From Ktedonobacter racemifer (GTDB lineage Bacteria; Chloroflexota; DTOL01; JACQYG01), in the NCBI GenBank assembly GCA_020723545.1, contig DYIS01000029.1:1-5616 (forward strand): 5,616 nucleotides of DNA, written 5' to 3'. The notes under the pieces were generated by a model that was given only the letters and a program-made list of their open reading frames with translations, made no database searches and had not been told where the DNA came from. Numbering within the stretch: the first letter of the stretch is position 1; the number at the start of each line of letters is the position of its first letter. This document shows, piece by piece, positions 5,610 through 5,616 of the stretch. The position numbers were made by a program, and so were the translations under genes.

Positions 5610-5616
5610 ATGAACC
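5610..5616 (+). CDS. Start of the next gene (partial), probably an ABC permease
   Basis: ATG 5610 is followed by one more full codon (AAC) before the window ends. A purine-rich tract with GGAG at 5595-5598 and GAGAG at 5601-5605 precedes it. Position after a sugar-binding-protein gene makes a membrane permease of the same ABC importer the likely product, but no protein sequence is available to test this. Confidence 0.5.

Noticed and set aside
1..5616. Mobile elements, CRISPR arrays, tRNA or rRNA genes
   Set aside because: No terminal inverted repeats flanking a transposase, no regularly spaced direct repeats and no recognisable structural RNA sequence were found; the window is almost fully occupied by intact metabolic and regulatory genes.

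Overview
The window is GC-rich with a strong G/C bias at third codon positions, and every gene reads on the + strand. The mix of genes (a PII-like c-di-AMP receptor, a class II glycerate kinase, a LacI-family regulator, a soluble GT-A glycosyltransferase and a lipoprotein sugar-binding protein) suggests a Gram-positive-like or Chloroflexota-type thermophile or soil/sediment bacterium. This taxonomic guess rests on gene content and base composition only.

Layout. Bases 2-49 look like the last codons of an upstream gene whose TGA overlaps the ATG of a DarA/PstA-type c-di-AMP receptor (46-375). A class II (MOFRL-type) glycerate 2-kinase follows (about 447-1769). An AT-rich intergenic region (1770-1877) then carries a near-consensus sigma-70 promoter and two CG-centred palindromes of LacI-family operator type. 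One palindrome fills the spacer between the -35 and -10 boxes; the other lies in the 5' leader. They precede a LacI-family regulator (1878-2900), a nucleotide-sugar glycosyltransferase resembling mannosylglycerate/glucosylglycerate synthases (2921-4150), and an ABC-type extracellular sugar-binding lipoprotein (4245-5552). A perfect 12-bp hairpin without a U-tract and the first codons of another gene (from 5610, probably a permease) close the window.

How the genes may work together. Glycerate is the common thread. The glycosyltransferase most resembles enzymes that put a sugar on D-glycerate or 3-phosphoglycerate, and the kinase phosphorylates D-glycerate. A LacI repressor and an ABC importer are the usual equipment of a glycoside-utilisation operon. 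The working hypothesis is a glucosylglycerate or mannosylglycerate (compatible solute) synthesis/uptake/recycling locus, probably autoregulated by the LacI protein, next to a c-di-AMP receptor. Family assignments are well supported by motifs; the substrate assignment and the link to osmoregulation are inference. No mobile elements, CRISPR arrays, rRNA or tRNA genes were seen.
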